Positions 8,827 to 18,123 are shown, numbered from the stretch's first letter. The stretch: 64,000 nucleotides of DNA from Anaerovorax sp. IOR16 (GCF_017168145.1 NZ_JADQTL010000009.1:868001-932000); one strand, 5' to 3'. Program-made: numbers and translations. Notes: generated by a model not told the origin, from the sequence alone.

Positions 8827-9591
8827 TTATAAGTCAACTTTATAGGAAACAACTTTTCCAATATAGTCGATATCATCAATGCTGTCATAACAAAAGATTT
8901 CATGCGAACGCTCGTCAGGAATCAACAATACTTTATCTCTTACATGAAAAAGACGGCGAAGCGTAGGTATTTTACGTCCAACAGGGTAAAAGGCAATCAC
9001 ATCACGGTCTTTTAATAAAGACGTTTTTGTTGGAATGATATATAGATATGAATGGTTCGGAATCGTAGGAACCATTGAAGTATCACCTAAAAATACATTT
9101 AAAAGTTCACCATTGGTATCACATTTTGTGACGCATCCACTTGATAAAGAGATTTCTTTTATAAGTTCACCTGCTTTTGAAGTATCATCGAGACTTATGT
9201 ATTTGGAGGAAAGCTCTAAAGTGGAAAGAACGTCTAATTGTTCAATGTGCTTTCGAAATTCTGCTGATATTTCTCCATTATTATCGGCTCGGCATAAACT
9301 TTCAAGCATAATTTTATTTAAAGTAGAAGAGGCTAACATATATTCTCGTACTAACTCCGGAGCTTTTTCCATATAGCCTTGAAAAACTAGCTGAGATTGC
9401 TCTTTTGAACCACATACTTTTGCTAAAATAAGTGAAACTTCTTCTGAAGGAGGGGGTAATTTTCCATTTTTTAATTGTGATATATAAGATGGCGTTATAG
9501 TTAAATTCAAGTCGGCACACCGCTTTGAAATTTGACGTAAGGACAATTCGCTTTTCTCGATGATTTGTTCGAGCATTTTTGCATAATTCAT
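8827..9591 (-). CDS. XRE-type regulator with S24-like domain lacking the catalytic lysine
   Basis: Predicted repressor of 254 residues. An N-terminal helix-turn-helix lies at about 15-45 (ISKRCADLNLTITPSYISQL), then a helical linker, then a LexA/CI-type S24 domain from about 165. The nucleophile serine is present (GDTSMVP, S172). The segment that in LexA reads TVKRL with the general-base lysine here reads TLRRL, with arginine R212. Self-cleavage is therefore doubtful, though the domain may still dimerise or sense. It is a single-gene unit on the minus strand with its own promoter; targets are unknown. It could be a domesticated phage-type repressor. Confidence 0.8.
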   Translation of the reverse strand: MNYAKMLEQIIEKSELSLRQISKRCADLNLTITPSYISQLKNGKLPPPSEEVSLILAKVCGSKEQSQLVFQGYMEKAPELVREYMLASSTLNKIMLESLCRADNNGEISAEFRKHIEQLDVLSTLELSSKYISLDDTSKAGELIKEISLSSGCVTKCDTNGELLNVFLGDTSMVPTIPNHSYLYIIPTKTSLLKDRDVIAFYPVGRKIPTLRRLFHVRDKVLLIPDERSHEIFCYDSIDDIDYIGKVVSYKVDL

Positions 9592-9630
9592 ATAAAACTT
9601 CCTCCTAATTCATGGTTCAGTAGACAATTA

Positions 9631-9660
9631 ACTATACCATTAAGTGTCGTATAATGTCAA
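9631..9660 (-). promoter_or_regulatory. Promoter of the XRE/S24 regulator
   Basis: On the minus strand, TTGACA (complement of 9655-9660), an 18-bp spacer and TATAGT (complement of 9631-9636) preceded by TGG, an extended -10. It lies 40 bases before the start codon and points away from the HD-gene promoter about 70 bp to the right, so one bound repressor could affect both. Confidence 0.7.
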
Positions 9661-9730
9661 TTTGTTTACTATATGTTGCTGAAATAAAACTTATATCTAT
9701 GAATGATACACAAGATACGGTTATGGCTGT

Positions 9731-9759
9731 TTGACAGATTCATGATTAATATTTATAAT
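9731..9759 (+). promoter_or_regulatory. Consensus promoter for the HD-domain gene
   Basis: TTGACA at 9731-9736, exactly 17 bp, then TATAAT at 9754-9759: a perfect vegetative promoter. The predicted transcript begins near 9766, leaving only 15-40 bases before the possible start codons. Confidence 0.85.
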
Positions 9760-9781
9760 GATACAATGATGACGTATTGCT

Positions 9782-10342
9782 GTGAAAAAGAAAGTGATGT
9801 CAATGATGGAAAAAAATTTAATAAAAAAATATCCAACCATAGAACAATGTGAACAATTATGGAAGAAGTACAATACACCGAAACACGTAATTGGACACTG
9901 CAAAGAGGTTTCCCGTGTAGCGACACTGCTTGCTGAATCATTAAAGGAGCATGGTATTAATTTGAATATTCCTTTGGTGCAAAGTGCAGGATGGCTGCAT
10001 GATATCAAAAGAGTTGAGGAAGCACATTGGGAAAAAGGTGCAAAAATTGCCAGAGATTTGGGATACGCTGACATAGCAGATTTAATTTTAGTGCATATGT
10101 CTTACCGAATTGATGGTGAAAAAAAAGACATTACAGAGCTGGACTTATTATGTTTGGCAGACCGGATGGTTCTGGAAGACAAATTCGTAGGGTTAGATTT
10201 AAGAATGGAGTATATTATAAATAAATCGAAAGAGGATTTAACAGCAGAAGAACGAATACGAAAAAGCTTTGAACAGACAAATCATTTTGTAAGATACATA
10301 GAGAATTTGATTGGAAGAAGTTTGTTTGAAATTATGAAATAG
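9782..10342 (+). CDS. HD-domain metal-dependent phosphohydrolase
   Basis: Member of the HD superfamily, which hydrolyses phosphoester bonds in nucleotides or similar substrates. The metal ligands fit H...HD...H...D: HCKEVSRVA, GWLHDIKR, LVHMSYR and LCLADRMVLE. It has up to 186 residues and no membrane segment. The start is uncertain: GTG 9782 has no clear ribosome site, and ATGs at 9797, 9803 or 9806 are all possible with little change to the fold. It stands alone between the repressor gene and the SpoIVFA-like gene. The substrate cannot be inferred. Confidence 0.8.
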   Translation: MKKKVMSMMEKNLIKKYPTIEQCEQLWKKYNTPKHVIGHCKEVSRVATLLAESLKEHGINLNIPLVQSAGWLHDIKRVEEAHWEKGAKIARDLGYADIADLILVHMSYRIDGEKKDITELDLLCLADRMVLEDKFVGLDLRMEYIINKSKEDLTAEERIRKSFEQTNHFVRYIENLIGRSLFEIMK

Positions 10343-10398
10343 GAATGTCAATGCCTGCTTTGTCATATGTTTAAACATAGGAACGAAGGGGTGATTTT

Positions 10399-11064
10399 AT
10401 GATACAGCGATACGACCGATGGGGATCGAACCGTGGGAGAAAAAATTGGATGCAAATCGTAATAAGACAAATTCTTATTTCAATTCTTATTTTACTGCTA
10501 GTTATTGTAATAAAAAAATTAGACTTGGCATTGTTGAACCAATCCATGCAAACGTTTCAATCATATATGGATAAAGACTATACAAGTATCGAACTAATCG
10601 ATTCTGGAAAAACGGTTTTTTCGCGTGCTTTAGAGTTGCCTAAGAAAGTTAATGAGAAGATAAAAGACAGTGAAAAAAATCTTAGCTTTGTTCCGCCTAC
10701 GGATGAAGAAGCTGTTGTTTCTACCTTTGGAGAAAAAAAAGCATATTTTGGAAGTGAAACAAGTGGCTTTGAACGAGGAATGAAATTTTCTTCAGACAGT
10801 GAATTACAGGTTTATGCGGTAGCTGGAGGGACTGTTGCAGAAGTCCAAGAAAATACACAAAGAGGAACTACTCTGCAAATTAGCCATGGAAATAAAATTG
10901 ATTCTAGGTATGAAGGGTGCACTCAGATTTATGTAAAACCTTTGCAAAAAGTAAAGAGAGGGCAGCTTATTGCGTCAGTAGTTCCGGATAATGGGAATTA
11001 TCTCTCCTTTCAATTGTGGGTTAATCAAGAAATCGTAAACCCTGCTAGTTATATTTCATTTTAG
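10399..11064 (+). CDS. SpoIVFA-like membrane protein with M23/LytM fold
   Basis: Probable SpoIVFA counterpart. SpoIVFA tethers and restrains the SpoIVFB protease in the forespore membrane and is cleaved after the SpoIVB signal. The 221 residues have a basic N-terminus, one transmembrane helix at about 23-43, a 60-residue linker, and a C-terminal LytM/M23-like beta domain (VVSTFGEKKAYFG, VYAVAGGTVAEVQ, GQLIASV). The zinc-binding HxH of active M23 peptidases is not evident, as expected for a non-catalytic scaffold. The next gene, 8 bases on, is SpoIVFB-like, the standard pairing. Confidence 0.78.
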   Translation: MIQRYDRWGSNRGRKNWMQIVIRQILISILILLLVIVIKKLDLALLNQSMQTFQSYMDKDYTSIELIDSGKTVFSRALELPKKVNEKIKDSEKNLSFVPPTDEEAVVSTFGEKKAYFGSETSGFERGMKFSSDSELQVYAVAGGTVAEVQENTQRGTTLQISHGNKIDSRYEGCTQIYVKPLQKVKRGQLIASVVPDNGNYLSFQLWVNQEIVNPASYISF

Positions 11065-11072
11065 GTTCTCCT

Positions 11073-11951
11073 ATGATTCAATTTTATCTTAGAGGGATAA
11101 AAACGGAGGTTCATTATAGCTTTTTTCTGTTAATTATCCTTGTTATTTTGACAGGAAATTGTTTGATTGCATTTTCCTCCGCTTTTTTTTCATTGTTACA
11201 TGAATTGGCACATGGAGCTGTTGCGCGAGCCTTTGGATACCATCCACAAAAGATATCTGCAGGTTTGTTTGGTGGTGTGCTTTACTTATCTGAAACAGCG
11301 ATTAAACCATTGCATGAATTATGGATTCATTTAGCGGGACCAGCATTTAATATCTTGGTTGCCGCACTTCTCTATGCCTTTTCTTTTTTCTATTGGAAAA
11401 ATTGGGTTTGTGAGCTGATTTTATGCAATATCATATTAGGAATTTTTAATTTAATGCCGTTTTATCCGCTGGATGGTGGTAAAATAATTGGGTTATATTT
11501 AGCTTATTTTTTCGGATACGGAAAGGCAGAACGGTTTTCTGAAATTTTTTCAAGAATCTTTTCAGTTTTACTTTTCCTTTTTGGGCTATACTTGGTACAA
11601 TATAATTTGATGAATTTGTTGATTTGTGCATTGGCAGTAAATTTGGCTATGGTTACAAGGGCGGATAACCGCTTCCTCTTCTATAAGTTAACAAAACGCA
11701 TTGAAGACAGAAGACAAAATTATAAACCGAAAATGGTTGTATGCAACCAGCACATACAGGCAATAAAAATATTACAAGCATATCGCCCCTACGAGGCACG
11801 GTTATTTACCATTGTAAATCGTAAGGGGAGTTATAAAGGGCAACTTAGTGAGGAAGAAGTTTTGTCGGGAATCTACGATTGTGGGATTTATGTGGATTTT
11901 CACAAATTACTAATTTGGAAACGAAAGAAAAAACAAAAGAATGGAGAATAA
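11073..11951 (+). CDS. spoIVFB: SpoIVFB-type intramembrane metalloprotease (M50)
   Basis: Site-2-protease family enzyme that removes the pro-sequence of pro-sigma-K during sporulation. It has 292 residues and about six membrane segments. The zinc site HELAH begins at H43 (H43, E44, H47) and the third ligand D134 sits in YPLDGG, nearly the same positions as in Bacillus SpoIVFB. A C-terminal cytosolic CBS-like domain (about 215-280) would sense ATP in the family. It is coupled to the upstream SpoIVFA-like gene, and the next start follows 3 bases after its stop. Confidence 0.88.
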   Translation: MIQFYLRGIKTEVHYSFFLLIILVILTGNCLIAFSSAFFSLLHELAHGAVARAFGYHPQKISAGLFGGVLYLSETAIKPLHELWIHLAGPAFNILVAALLYAFSFFYWKNWVCELILCNIILGIFNLMPFYPLDGGKIIGLYLAYFFGYGKAERFSEIFSRIFSVLLFLFGLYLVQYNLMNLLICALAVNLAMVTRADNRFLFYKLTKRIEDRRQNYKPKMVVCNQHIQAIKILQAYRPYEARLFTIVNRKGSYKGQLSEEEVLSGIYDCGIYVDFHKLLIWKRKKKQKNGE

Positions 11952-11954
11952 TCA

Positions 11955-13805
11955 ATGACTTTAACAGAACAACTGGATAAGCTACTGATGAAGGTAGAAA
12001 AACCTGCTCGTTACATTGGCGGTGAATTACATTCGGTAAACAAGGACTTAAACAACGTTAAGACGAGATTTGGATTTGCATTTCCAGATACTTATGAAAT
12101 AGGGATGTCTTATCTGGGGCTTCAAATAATTTATCACATATTAAACAATACAGATTCCGTTTTTTGCGAACGCATATTTGCACCTGGAATTGATATGGAA
12201 GGATTAATGAGGGAAGAGAACCTTCCTTTGTTTACCTTGGAAACGAAAACACCGGCAAAAGAAATGGACATTCTAGGATTTACGCTGCAGTATGAGCTTT
12301 CTTTTACAAATATTATTAATATGTTAGATTTAGCTGGGATTCCATTTAAGAGTAAGGATCGATCAGAGTCTGATCCGATTATTGCTGCGGGTGGACCATG
12401 TGCATTTAATCCAGAGCCCTTGGCAGACATTGTTGACTTTTTTATGCTTGGTGATGGCGAAGAAGTCTTAAAGAAGGTTTGCGAAATTCATCAGAGCTGG
12501 AAAGCTAGAAATGGCAATAAACGAGAGTTTTTGGAAGAAGTTTGCCAATTAAAAGGTATATATGTTCCTGCGTTTTATGAACCTATTTATAATGAAAACG
12601 GTGTTCTGCAGGCAATTGAAAAGAAATATGAAAAAGCACCGGACAAAATAGAGAAAAATATCATTGAAGATTTGGATACGGTTGATTTTCCAAACAGCAA
12701 TGTGGTTCCTCTGATTGAGGTCGTTCACGACCGTGCAGTAGTAGAAATTTTCAGAGGCTGTACCAGAGGATGTCGTTTTTGCCAGGCTGGGATGATTTAT
12801 CGTCCAGTGCGCGAACGTTCTCAAGATCGGATTATTGACATTGCAAAAAATCAAATTGCTTCTACCGGCTACGAAGAAATGTCCATCTTATCTTTATCGA
12901 CCAGCGATTACTCAAAGATTGAACCATTGGTTACAGATTTGATGGGAATGTGTAAGCAAAATAATGTTTCTTTGTCCTTACCATCTTTACGTTTGGATTC
13001 CTTTTCTTTTAATGTTTTGGAACAAATACAGGGCTATAAGAAGACAGGGCTTACGTTTGCACCGGAAGCAGGCACACAAAGACTTCGTGATGTAATTAAT
13101 AAATGCATTACGGATAAGGATATTTACAGCGGTATGGAACAAGCAATTTCATTAGGTTGGACAAGCGTAAAGCTTTATTTTATGGTCGGACTTCCAACAG
13201 AGACTTATGAAGATTTAGATGGCATTGCAGAAATTGCTAAAAATATCATGGACATTGCATATCGCATGAATGGAAACAAACGTGGCCGTTTCAATGTTAC
13301 GGTAAGTGTATCCAATTTTGTACCAAAAGCACATACGCCGTTTCAATGGTGCGCGCAGGATACGATGGAAAGCTTTGAAGAAAAACATCGATATCTTCGT
13401 GAAAAATTAAGAAAAATAAAGGGTGTTAATTTTAATTATCATGGAACAGAAACCAGTCATATGGAAGCTGTTTTCGCAAGAGGAGATCGCCATGTGTGCG
13501 AAACCTTAATTAAGGCTTGGTCTTTAGGTTGCAAATTTGATGGTTGGAGAGAGCATTTTAAATACGATAAATGGCTGCAGGCATTTAAGGAAACCGGAAT
13601 TGATGATAATTCTTACGCATTTAAGGCAGGAAATCCGGAAGATATTTTGCCTTGGGATCATATTGACTGTGGCGTATCAAAAGAATTTTTGATTTCTGAG
13701 TGGAATAAGGCAAATCACTGTGAGCAAACACAGGATTGTAGACGTGGCTGTGTTGGCTGTGGAATCAATACGCATACGGAATGCAAACAGGAGGGAACAC
13801 TATGA
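11955..13805 (+). CDS. B12-binding-domain radical SAM protein (TIGR03960-type)
   Basis: A 616-residue protein with an N-terminal cobalamin-binding-like Rossmann domain and a radical-SAM core with cluster motif CTRGCRFCQAG. A C-terminal Cys-rich tail (CRRGCVGCGINTHTEC) may hold a further metal site. The family, often written TIGR03960, is nearly always followed by the TIGR03936-type gene, as here with a 4-base overlap. The exact reaction is not established; a role linked to RNA or ribosome maturation is inferred from the frequent neighbours rng and rplU. Those are not adjacent in this genome. Confidence 0.85.
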   Translation: MTLTEQLDKLLMKVEKPARYIGGELHSVNKDLNNVKTRFGFAFPDTYEIGMSYLGLQIIYHILNNTDSVFCERIFAPGIDMEGLMREENLPLFTLETKTPAKEMDILGFTLQYELSFTNIINMLDLAGIPFKSKDRSESDPIIAAGGPCAFNPEPLADIVDFFMLGDGEEVLKKVCEIHQSWKARNGNKREFLEEVCQLKGIYVPAFYEPIYNENGVLQAIEKKYEKAPDKIEKNIIEDLDTVDFPNSNVVPLIEVVHDRAVVEIFRGCTRGCRFCQAGMIYRPVRERSQDRIIDIAKNQIASTGYEEMSILSLSTSDYSKIEPLVTDLMGMCKQNNVSLSLPSLRLDSFSFNVLEQIQGYKKTGLTFAPEAGTQRLRDVINKCITDKDIYSGMEQAISLGWTSVKLYFMVGLPTETYEDLDGIAEIAKNIMDIAYRMNGNKRGRFNVTVSVSNFVPKAHTPFQWCAQDTMESFEEKHRYLREKLRKIKGVNFNYHGTETSHMEAVFARGDRHVCETLIKAWSLGCKFDGWREHFKYDKWLQAFKETGIDDNSYAFKAGNPEDILPWDHIDCGVSKEFLISEWNKANHCEQTQDCRRGCVGCGINTHTECKQEGTL

Positions 13806-14521
13806 GTCGATATGTGCTGCAATTTTATAAACAAGGATACATGAAATATATTTCTCACTTAGATCTTTTACGTTTGTTTAAACGAAGCTTTAAACGTATG
13901 GAAATCAAGCTGCAACATTCGCAAGGTTTTAATCCGCATCCGAAAATGAGCTTTGTGCAGCCACTTTCATTGGGTTACACTAGTGTTTCTGAATACTTGG
14001 AGTTTGAAACCAATGAGTACGAGGAACCGAATCATATTATACAAAAGCTGAATGAGGCTATGCCGGATGGAATTGGTATTGCAGCATGCCGTGCGATTCC
14101 TCCATCAAAGAAAACGCTTGCTGCTATGGTGGAATATGCAAGTTATGAATTGAAATTTAAGACAAACCATATATGTGACTGGAATGAAAAGTTAGAAGAG
14201 TTTTTGCAACAAGATAAAATTATTATTTTGAAAAAGCAGAAAAAAAGTAAAAATCTTGTTGAACAGGATATCAAACCAATGATTCGCGATATCATTCTAA
14301 AAGATTCTATTGTTGACAATAATATTATTACGTTAACAACAACGATAAGTGCAGGAAGTAATTTTAATTTAAATCCGGAAAATTTAATGAAGAGTTTTTG
14401 TACTTTTTTAGATATTCCATTTGAAAAAGAAGCTATTTCAATTGAAAGAAAGGAATTATACTGCTCCACATCTGAAGGAAATGGTTTAGTTCCAATACTA
14501 AAAATTGAATTCAAAAATTAA
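13802..14521 (+). CDS. Radical-SAM-associated protein (TIGR03936/DUF2344)
   Basis: A 239-residue partner of the preceding radical SAM enzyme. It has the typical opening YVLQFYKQGYMKYISHLDLL and SQGFNPHPKMSF. The ATG at 13802 overlaps the upstream TGA (ATGA) and follows CAGGAGGG, which makes it preferable to an ATG at 13781. In many Clostridia the next genes are rng, rplU, prp and rpmA. Here the operon ends and comEA follows with its own promoter. Function unknown. Confidence 0.83.
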   Translation: MSRYVLQFYKQGYMKYISHLDLLRLFKRSFKRMEIKLQHSQGFNPHPKMSFVQPLSLGYTSVSEYLEFETNEYEEPNHIIQKLNEAMPDGIGIAACRAIPPSKKTLAAMVEYASYELKFKTNHICDWNEKLEEFLQQDKIIILKKQKKSKNLVEQDIKPMIRDIILKDSIVDNNIITLTTTISAGSNFNLNPENLMKSFCTFLDIPFEKEAISIERKELYCSTSEGNGLVPILKIEFKN

Positions 14522-14535
14522 AAAATTGTAAATAT

Positions 14536-14564
14536 TTGACATACCAATCTCTTTTTAATATAAT
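14536..14564 (+). promoter_or_regulatory. Consensus promoter for comEA-like gene
   Basis: TTGACA 14536-14541, 17 bp, TATAAT 14559-14564, both hexamers perfect. The leader is about 28 bases. Confidence 0.85.
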
Positions 14565-14598
14565 GTAAAAAAATTACATTTAAATAGGAGATGTACTT

Positions 14599-15291
14599 AT
14601 GCTAAAAAATAAAAATAATTTACATCAAATGAAGAAAGTAATTCCATGGTTGTTGCTGTTTGGAATTGCTTTTTTTATTTATTTTGGCGAGAAGCTTCAG
14701 CCAACTGATGAACTTAAGATTGAAGCATTTTCTGATAATGAAATAATAAACACAGAACAAACAGATGCTAATAGAAGAATTGATGAGGGTACAGATAAAA
14801 ATAATAATATGGATGAAATAAACACTAACGAAGAATCGGAGACAAAATTTTTATTTATAGATGTCAGCGGCGCGGTTCACAATCCTATGGTAGTAAAAGT
14901 GCCAGAGGGCAGTCGTGTTTTTGAAGCCATAGACTTAGCAGGTGGGATTATGGAAAATGCGGATACTAAGAACTTAAATTTGGCTCAGTCTTTAACAGAT
15001 GGGGAAAAAATTTATGTTCAAACAAAAGAGGAAGCTTCATCTAAAGTAAAGGTAGATTCATCAATTACGAATCGTAAAATTGAAACAGTAAATGATAATA
15101 AAGTTAATTTAAATCAAGCAGATTCCATTGAACTTCAAAAACTGAAAGGAGTTGGACCCTCAACAGCGGAACGTATCTTGGAGTATCGAAGGGAATATGG
15201 TTCGTTTAAAAGTATTGAAGAACTGAAAAATGTAAAAGGAATTGGAGAAAAAACCTTCGAAAAATTAAAAAATAACCTATATATTGATTGA
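14599..15291 (+). CDS. comEA: ComEA-type DNA-binding protein (SLBB + helix-hairpin-helix)
   Basis: Membrane-anchored DNA receptor of the competence uptake machinery. In order over 230 residues: a transmembrane anchor at about 12-31; an Asn/Glu-rich linker; a SLBB domain (FIDVSGAVHNPMVVKVPEG, GEKIYVQT); and a C-terminal double helix-hairpin-helix (VNLNQADSIELQKLKGVG, LKNVKGIGEKT) that binds DNA without sequence specificity. comEB/comEC do not follow, so its role in actual uptake is unproven. The start ATG 14599 follows AGGAGATG. Confidence 0.88.
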   Translation: MLKNKNNLHQMKKVIPWLLLFGIAFFIYFGEKLQPTDELKIEAFSDNEIINTEQTDANRRIDEGTDKNNNMDEINTNEESETKFLFIDVSGAVHNPMVVKVPEGSRVFEAIDLAGGIMENADTKNLNLAQSLTDGEKIYVQTKEEASSKVKVDSSITNRKIETVNDNKVNLNQADSIELQKLKGVGPSTAERILEYRREYGSFKSIEELKNVKGIGEKTFEKLKNNLYID

Positions 15292-15343
15292 TTTTTGTAT
15301 AGTATTGATTAAAATTGCCAAAAATATCACTGAGGTGATAGCA

Positions 15344-15817
15344 ATGTTTAGTCAAAGAAAGAAATTTTATGAAACAAAATTATTTTATATTTCATTAGGT
15401 GTTTGTGTTTTTGCATTTGGAATTTGGATGAATGCAGGACCTTCCGATGAGCAAAAATCAAAGGAGGCTACGAGGAATACACCAGTAGCAGAGTATCAGC
15501 AGGATGCACATGGAAATCAGAAATCGAATACAGATGAATTCGTTCCGGAATATCAAGACTCGGAAGAGGCTGTAGTAGAGGAAGAAGACGAAGAAGTAAT
15601 GATTTCTGAGGAAGATTATCCTTGTTATTTAGTTCAGGAACAAGATGGTCTCGTCAAGGTGTTTTATTTTAATAGCAATGGAGAAAGCCATTTGGTACGT
15701 ACCACAGCGATATCTTTTTCTCTTTTAAGTGAAGGGGATCAAATTCTGTTTGAAAAGGGAATTGTAAAGAAAACAGAGGACGATTTGATTGAACTTTTAC
15801 AAGACTTCGAGAGCTAA
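15344..15817 (+). CDS. Membrane-anchored acidic protein, unknown function
   Basis: Not recognised. The 157 residues have a basic N-terminus, one transmembrane segment at about 12-30, a strongly acidic disordered stretch (about 70-90, EEAVVEEEDEEVMISEEDY) and a small C-terminal domain of about 65 residues (YLVQEQDGLVKVFYFN) reminiscent of the BofC/intermembrane-space type, which is inference. ATG 15344 follows GAGGTGATA, giving a better start than an in-frame codon at 15284 inside comEA. The gene lies 12 bases before spoIVB, so a sporulation-related role is possible. Confidence 0.72.
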   Translation: MFSQRKKFYETKLFYISLGVCVFAFGIWMNAGPSDEQKSKEATRNTPVAEYQQDAHGNQKSNTDEFVPEYQDSEEAVVEEEDEEVMISEEDYPCYLVQEQDGLVKVFYFNSNGESHLVRTTAISFSLLSEGDQILFEKGIVKKTEDDLIELLQDFES

Positions 15818-15829
15818 AGGGGGAAAGAA

Positions 15830-16972
15830 ATGAATAAAGTAGCAATTCGCAAATTCTTTTATGGCTTTATTGGCATGAGTATTATTATTTGGGTAGCTTT
15901 TGGAATTTGGTATACCGGATTTTATAAGCATGAGGCTATATTTAAAGATAATGTTGGAATCAATACTCTGCCATTAGAAGAAACAACAGTTGGAGTCGTA
16001 AGTGAAAAAGTACTTCTGCCCGGTGGTCAGTCCGTTGGTGTGAAAATGGACGTAAAGGGTATTTTAGTTGTTGGCCTTGAGGAGATTGATACACCAGACG
16101 GCAAAAGTATAAATCCTGGATTAAAAGCCGGACTGGAAATTGGTGACAGTATTCTTACTATTAATGGAGAAACGGTAAATAATGCAAGAGAAGTACAGAA
16201 GAAAATAAATAAAGTGAAAGAAAAAGTTCGCTTAAAGATTATGCGAAAAGGCGAAGCCAAAATTATTTATTTAAGTCCCGTATTATCAGCTGATGATAAT
16301 ATGTATAAAATGGGCATTTGGGTAAGAGATAAAACAGCTGGACTTGGGACTATGACTTTCTATGATCCTGAGAGAAATGTTTTTGGTGCATTGGGACATG
16401 CCATTACCGATCCGGATACCGGAGATGTATTATCAGTTGCTGAGGGAGAGCTAGTTGATTCTAAGGTAGAATCGGTGAAACAAGGAAAAGCGGGAGACCC
16501 CGGCGAAATAAGAGGTATTTTCTATGAAGCAGATGAACCCCTTGGGGCTTTAAAAAACAATGGCAATTTCGGTATCTTTGGAAATTTATATTCTCCAATT
16601 GATAACCCTATTTTCCCAAAGCCCATAGCAGTTGGTTATCAAGATCAAGTAAAAAAAGGTTCGGCATATATTTTGAGTACTTTAGAAGGCAATAAAGTTG
16701 AAAAATATAGTGTAAACATTGAGAAAATCAATCATCAATTAAAACCAGATACGAAAAGTATGGTTATTCGCGTCACGGATAAGCGCCTATTAAAAAAGAG
16801 CGGCGGCATTGTTCAGGGCATGAGTGGCAGCCCCATTATACAGAATAATAAAATCGTTGGAGCGGTGACACATGTATTTGTAAATGATCCTGAAAGGGGA
16901 TACGGGATTTTTATCGAATGGATGCTACAGGAATCAGAAAAAATCGAACCATATGAAATTGACTCGAACTAA
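15830..16972 (+). CDS. spoIVB: SpoIVB serine peptidase
   Basis: Forespore-secreted S55 peptidase that cleaves SpoIVFA and so triggers pro-sigma-K processing by SpoIVFB. It has 380 residues: a transmembrane/signal segment at about 10-30, a PDZ domain at about 75-150 (GLKAGLEIGDSILTINGE), then the S55 catalytic domain. A likely catalytic triad is H190 (GALGHAI), D317 (VTDKRL) and S334 (GMSGSP). Together with the SpoIVFA/FB pair 4 kb upstream the window encodes the whole sigma-K checkpoint protease chain. Position just before spo0A is conserved in spore formers. Confidence 0.95.
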   Translation: MNKVAIRKFFYGFIGMSIIIWVAFGIWYTGFYKHEAIFKDNVGINTLPLEETTVGVVSEKVLLPGGQSVGVKMDVKGILVVGLEEIDTPDGKSINPGLKAGLEIGDSILTINGETVNNAREVQKKINKVKEKVRLKIMRKGEAKIIYLSPVLSADDNMYKMGIWVRDKTAGLGTMTFYDPERNVFGALGHAITDPDTGDVLSVAEGELVDSKVESVKQGKAGDPGEIRGIFYEADEPLGALKNNGNFGIFGNLYSPIDNPIFPKPIAVGYQDQVKKGSAYILSTLEGNKVEKYSVNIEKINHQLKPDTKSMVIRVTDKRLLKKSGGIVQGMSGSPIIQNNKIVGAVTHVFVNDPERGYGIFIEWMLQESEKIEPYEIDSN

Positions 16973-16981
16973 TGTCAAAGA

Positions 16982-17067
16982 TTGTCGGAAAGACTCGTGG
17001 ATTGTAGGTAAAAAATGACAGCGAATTTCCGAATTCTATTGCAAAATAGGATAAATTTCATTATACT
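16982..17067 (+). promoter_or_regulatory. spo0A promoter region with candidate 0A box
   Basis: TTGCAA at 17039-17044, 17 bp, TATACT at 17062-17067 form a plausible sigma-A promoter. TTGTCGGAA at 16982-16990 differs by one base from the 0A box core TTGTCGAA, suggesting autoregulation. A sigma-H promoter was looked for but not convincingly found. Confidence 0.5.
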
Positions 17068-17135
17068 TTAGTTAGAAAATTGTTTGAATAAACATAAAAT
17101 TCTTACTAAAAAGAAGATTAAAGGGGGAAATGTTT

Positions 17136-17936
17136 ATGACAAAAATCAGAGTGGGCATAGCCGATGATAACAAAGACTTCTGTGAGATTTTAACGGATTT
17201 TTTTGAGGCCCAACAGAACATGGAAATCGTTTTTACCGCTCATGACGGAATCCAAACTGTCGATGCAGTACTGAAGGAAAAACCGGATGTTCTGATTTTG
17301 GACATGATTATGCCTTACTTGGACGGATTAGGAGTTTTGGAGCGATTAGACGGAATGGATTTGGAGACTTTTCCAAAGGTAATTATGCTTTCTGCAGTTG
17401 GACAGGAGTCCATTACACAAAAAGCAATCCATTTAGGTGCAGAGTATTATGTTGTTAAGCCTTTTGATCTCACCATTTTAGCAAAGCGTATTAATCAGCT
17501 GGCTGGACTGGAAAAAACGAGCAACAGCGGAAATCGGAATAATTCCACAAAAGCGATTATTAAAAGGGAAGAGACAAAGACAATTGATTTGGAAATGGAC
17601 ATTACTAATATGATTCATGAGGTAGGTGTGCCGGCGCACATTAAGGGGTACCAATATTTGAGAGATGCCATTACTATGGTTGTCAATGATATGGATTTAC
17701 TTAGTGCTGTAACAAAAGAATTATATCCTGCAATAGCAAAAATGAACAATACGACACCAAGTCGTGTAGAAAGAGCGATTCGACATGCGATAGAGGTAGC
17801 ATGGAACAGGGGGAAAATTGAAACGCTTAACAATCTATTTGGATATACGGTACATAATGACAAGGGAAAACCGACTAATTCGGAATTCATTGCTATTATT
17901 GCCGACAAATTAAGATTAGAGAGAAAAGTAAGCTAA
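17136..17936 (+). CDS. spo0A: Sporulation master regulator Spo0A
   Basis: Response regulator that commits the cell to sporulation. Over 266 residues it has a receiver domain with acid pocket D10/D11, phosphoacceptor D56 ([12 protein letters not shown]) and lysine in YYVVKPFD, then a linker and the Spo0A-specific C-terminal DNA-binding domain ([39 protein letters not shown]). ATG 17136 sits 8 bases after GGGGG; the ATG at 17130 would be too close. Clostridial Spo0A is generally phosphorylated directly by orphan kinases, none of which lie in this window. Confidence 0.97.
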   Translation: MTKIRVGIADDNKDFCEILTDFFEAQQNMEIVFTAHDGIQTVDAVLKEKPDVLILDMIMPYLDGLGVLERLDGMDLETFPKVIMLSAVGQESITQKAIHLGAEYYVVKPFDLTILAKRINQLAGLEKTSNSGNRNNSTKAIIKREETKTIDLEMDITNMIHEVGVPAHIKGYQYLRDAITMVVNDMDLLSAVTKELYPAIAKMNNTTPSRVERAIRHAIEVAWNRGKIETLNNLFGYTVHNDKGKPTNSEFIAIIADKLRLERKVS

Positions 17937-17973
17937 ACATTCATAATTGCCTTTTACTATTTTTATTCCAAAT

Positions 17974-18026
17974 AAACTCCTTTTGTCAATTGGGTAAAAC
18001 TACTTAATTGATAAAAGGAGTTTTTA
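17974..18026 (+). terminator. Terminator after spo0A
   Basis: An 18-bp stem (17974-17991 with 18005-18022, one G-U pair) followed by T residues. It is one of the longest hairpins in the window. Confidence 0.9.
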
Positions 18027-18123
18027 TGTTGTAAATCACCAAATGTTTCATTATAATAAGAAATAGATATTTTATTTCCATTTTTATATAGAATGGAAAA
18101 ATGAGAGGAAGAAACGAAAAGTT

